A DNA stretch of 6,423 nucleotides. Source: Spirochaetota bacterium. GTDB taxonomy: Bacteria > Spirochaetota > UBA12135 > COTS27 > JAFLEE01. A program made the position numbers and the translations under genes. This document shows, one piece after another, positions 6,135 through 6,423 of this stretch (position 1 is its first letter; the number at the start of each line of letters is the position of its first letter). The DNA is taken from positions 1-6,423 of the forward strand of contig JAFLEE010000147.1 of NCBI GenBank assembly GCA_017302015.1. The letters are read 5' to 3'. The notes under the pieces were generated by a model. It searched no databases. It saw only the letters and a program-made list of their open reading frames with translations, and was not told the origin of the DNA.

Positions 6135-6423
6135 TCAAGCCACACTGAATTGCTTCGGGTTTGATTCTACATGCTTCTCCTCCGGGGTGCAATATTTAAT
6201 GGACGAGTGGTATCGTTTTTTGTTGTAATAGATTTCAATCCAACTAAAGATTGACTGCCGGGCTTCATCGCGGGTCTGAAAGGTCTGAGGATAAATGCAT
6301 TCGACTTTGAGGGCGTGGTTGAGGGCCTCGGCATGGGCATTGTCGAAGCAACTGCCGGTCGCGCCCATGCTCTGCCGGAAACCGCATTCTGCGAGGAGCC
6401 CACGAAAATATTGACTGGCATAC
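6135..6423 (-). CDS. IS3-family transposase (orfB, DDE integrase domain), C-terminal part
   Basis: The last 95 residues of an IS3-family orfB transposase; the N-terminus is cut by the window edge. Reading begins YASQYFRGLLAECGF and runs through GATGSCFDNAHAEALNHALK, which matches the family's 'G(S/N)C(Y/W)DNA.AE' block. The Glu of AEA (codon 6327-6329) is the third catalytic residue of the DDE triad. The usual second Asp (in HSDxGxxY) would sit just before the window edge. The tail TRDEARQSIFSWIEIYYNKKRYHSSIKY is the conserved end of the rve-type domain. The frame is open to TGA at 6137-6135 with no internal stop, so this part looks intact. The sequence fits the IS3 subgroup best. The full protein is normally made by a -1 frameshift from orfA, which is not visible here. 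Confidence 0.92.
   Translation of the reverse strand, partial: YASQYFRGLLAECGFRQSMGATGSCFDNAHAEALNHALKVECIYPQTFQTRDEARQSIFSWIEIYYNKKRYHSSIKYCTPEEKHVESNPKQFSVA

Larger units (their letters stand above)
6106..6423 (-). mobile_element. IS3-family insertion sequence, right end (element continues past the window)
   Basis: The element is read on the minus strand. Its right boundary is placed at 6106, where a terminal inverted repeat with the family's TG...GGACA layout begins. The transposase reading frame ends 4 bases inside that repeat's inner edge, the compact arrangement usual for IS3 elements. The left end, the small orfA frame and most of orfB lie beyond 6423. IS3 elements usually duplicate 3-4 target bases; the flank here would be TTA or TTTA (to 6105), which cannot be checked without the other side. 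Confidence 0.8.

Overview
The window is bacterial DNA. The four central genes are GC-rich (by eye about two thirds G+C, with strong C/G preference at third codon positions). The two flanks are compositionally different and carry traces of mobile DNA. Nothing fixes the phylum. A large FtsX-type permease, a PadR regulator, a GTG start and purine-rich ribosome binding sites fit many GC-rich lineages, so I leave the host unassigned.

Layout. Bases 1-576 hold no gene I can defend, only short repeats and, around 193-360, a possible frame-broken remnant of a small helix-turn-helix protein. A clear sigma70-type promoter (577-605) overlaps a strong dyad symmetry (583-607). It drives a tightly packed plus-strand cluster: a PadR-family regulator (653-1261), an ABC ATPase of the LolD/MacB type (1307-2044), a 10-segment FtsX/MacB-type permease of 861 residues (2041-4626, overlapping the ATPase gene by 4 bases) and a 12-segment major facilitator (MFS) transporter (4652-5800). 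G+C then drops abruptly. Bases 5801-6105 are AT-rich and gene-free, with a pair of imperfect direct repeats. From 6106 to the window end lies the right end of an IS3-family insertion sequence: a recognisable terminal inverted repeat and the last 95 residues of its transposase on the minus strand. The rest of that element is outside the window.

How the genes work together. PadR regulators next to ABC exporters commonly repress their own operon and release it when they bind a hydrophobic compound. The dyad lying across the spacer and -10 box of the only good promoter fits such autoregulation. The ATPase and permease should form one transporter, probably a homodimeric ATPase with the single two-halved permease. 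No periplasmic adaptor (HlyD/MacA-like) or outer-membrane partner is encoded here. The MFS gene follows after 25 bases but has no Shine-Dalgarno sequence, and a perfect TATAAT lies just before its start. It may therefore also be made from its own leaderless message. Substrates cannot be read from the sequence; export of a toxic or lipid-like compound is the natural guess for the ABC system.

I see no clearly novel system. The most testable points are the PadR operator, the leaderless-type start of the MFS gene, the pairing of an adaptor-less FtsX exporter with an MFS carrier under one regulator, and the IS3 end beside possible relics of older elements.
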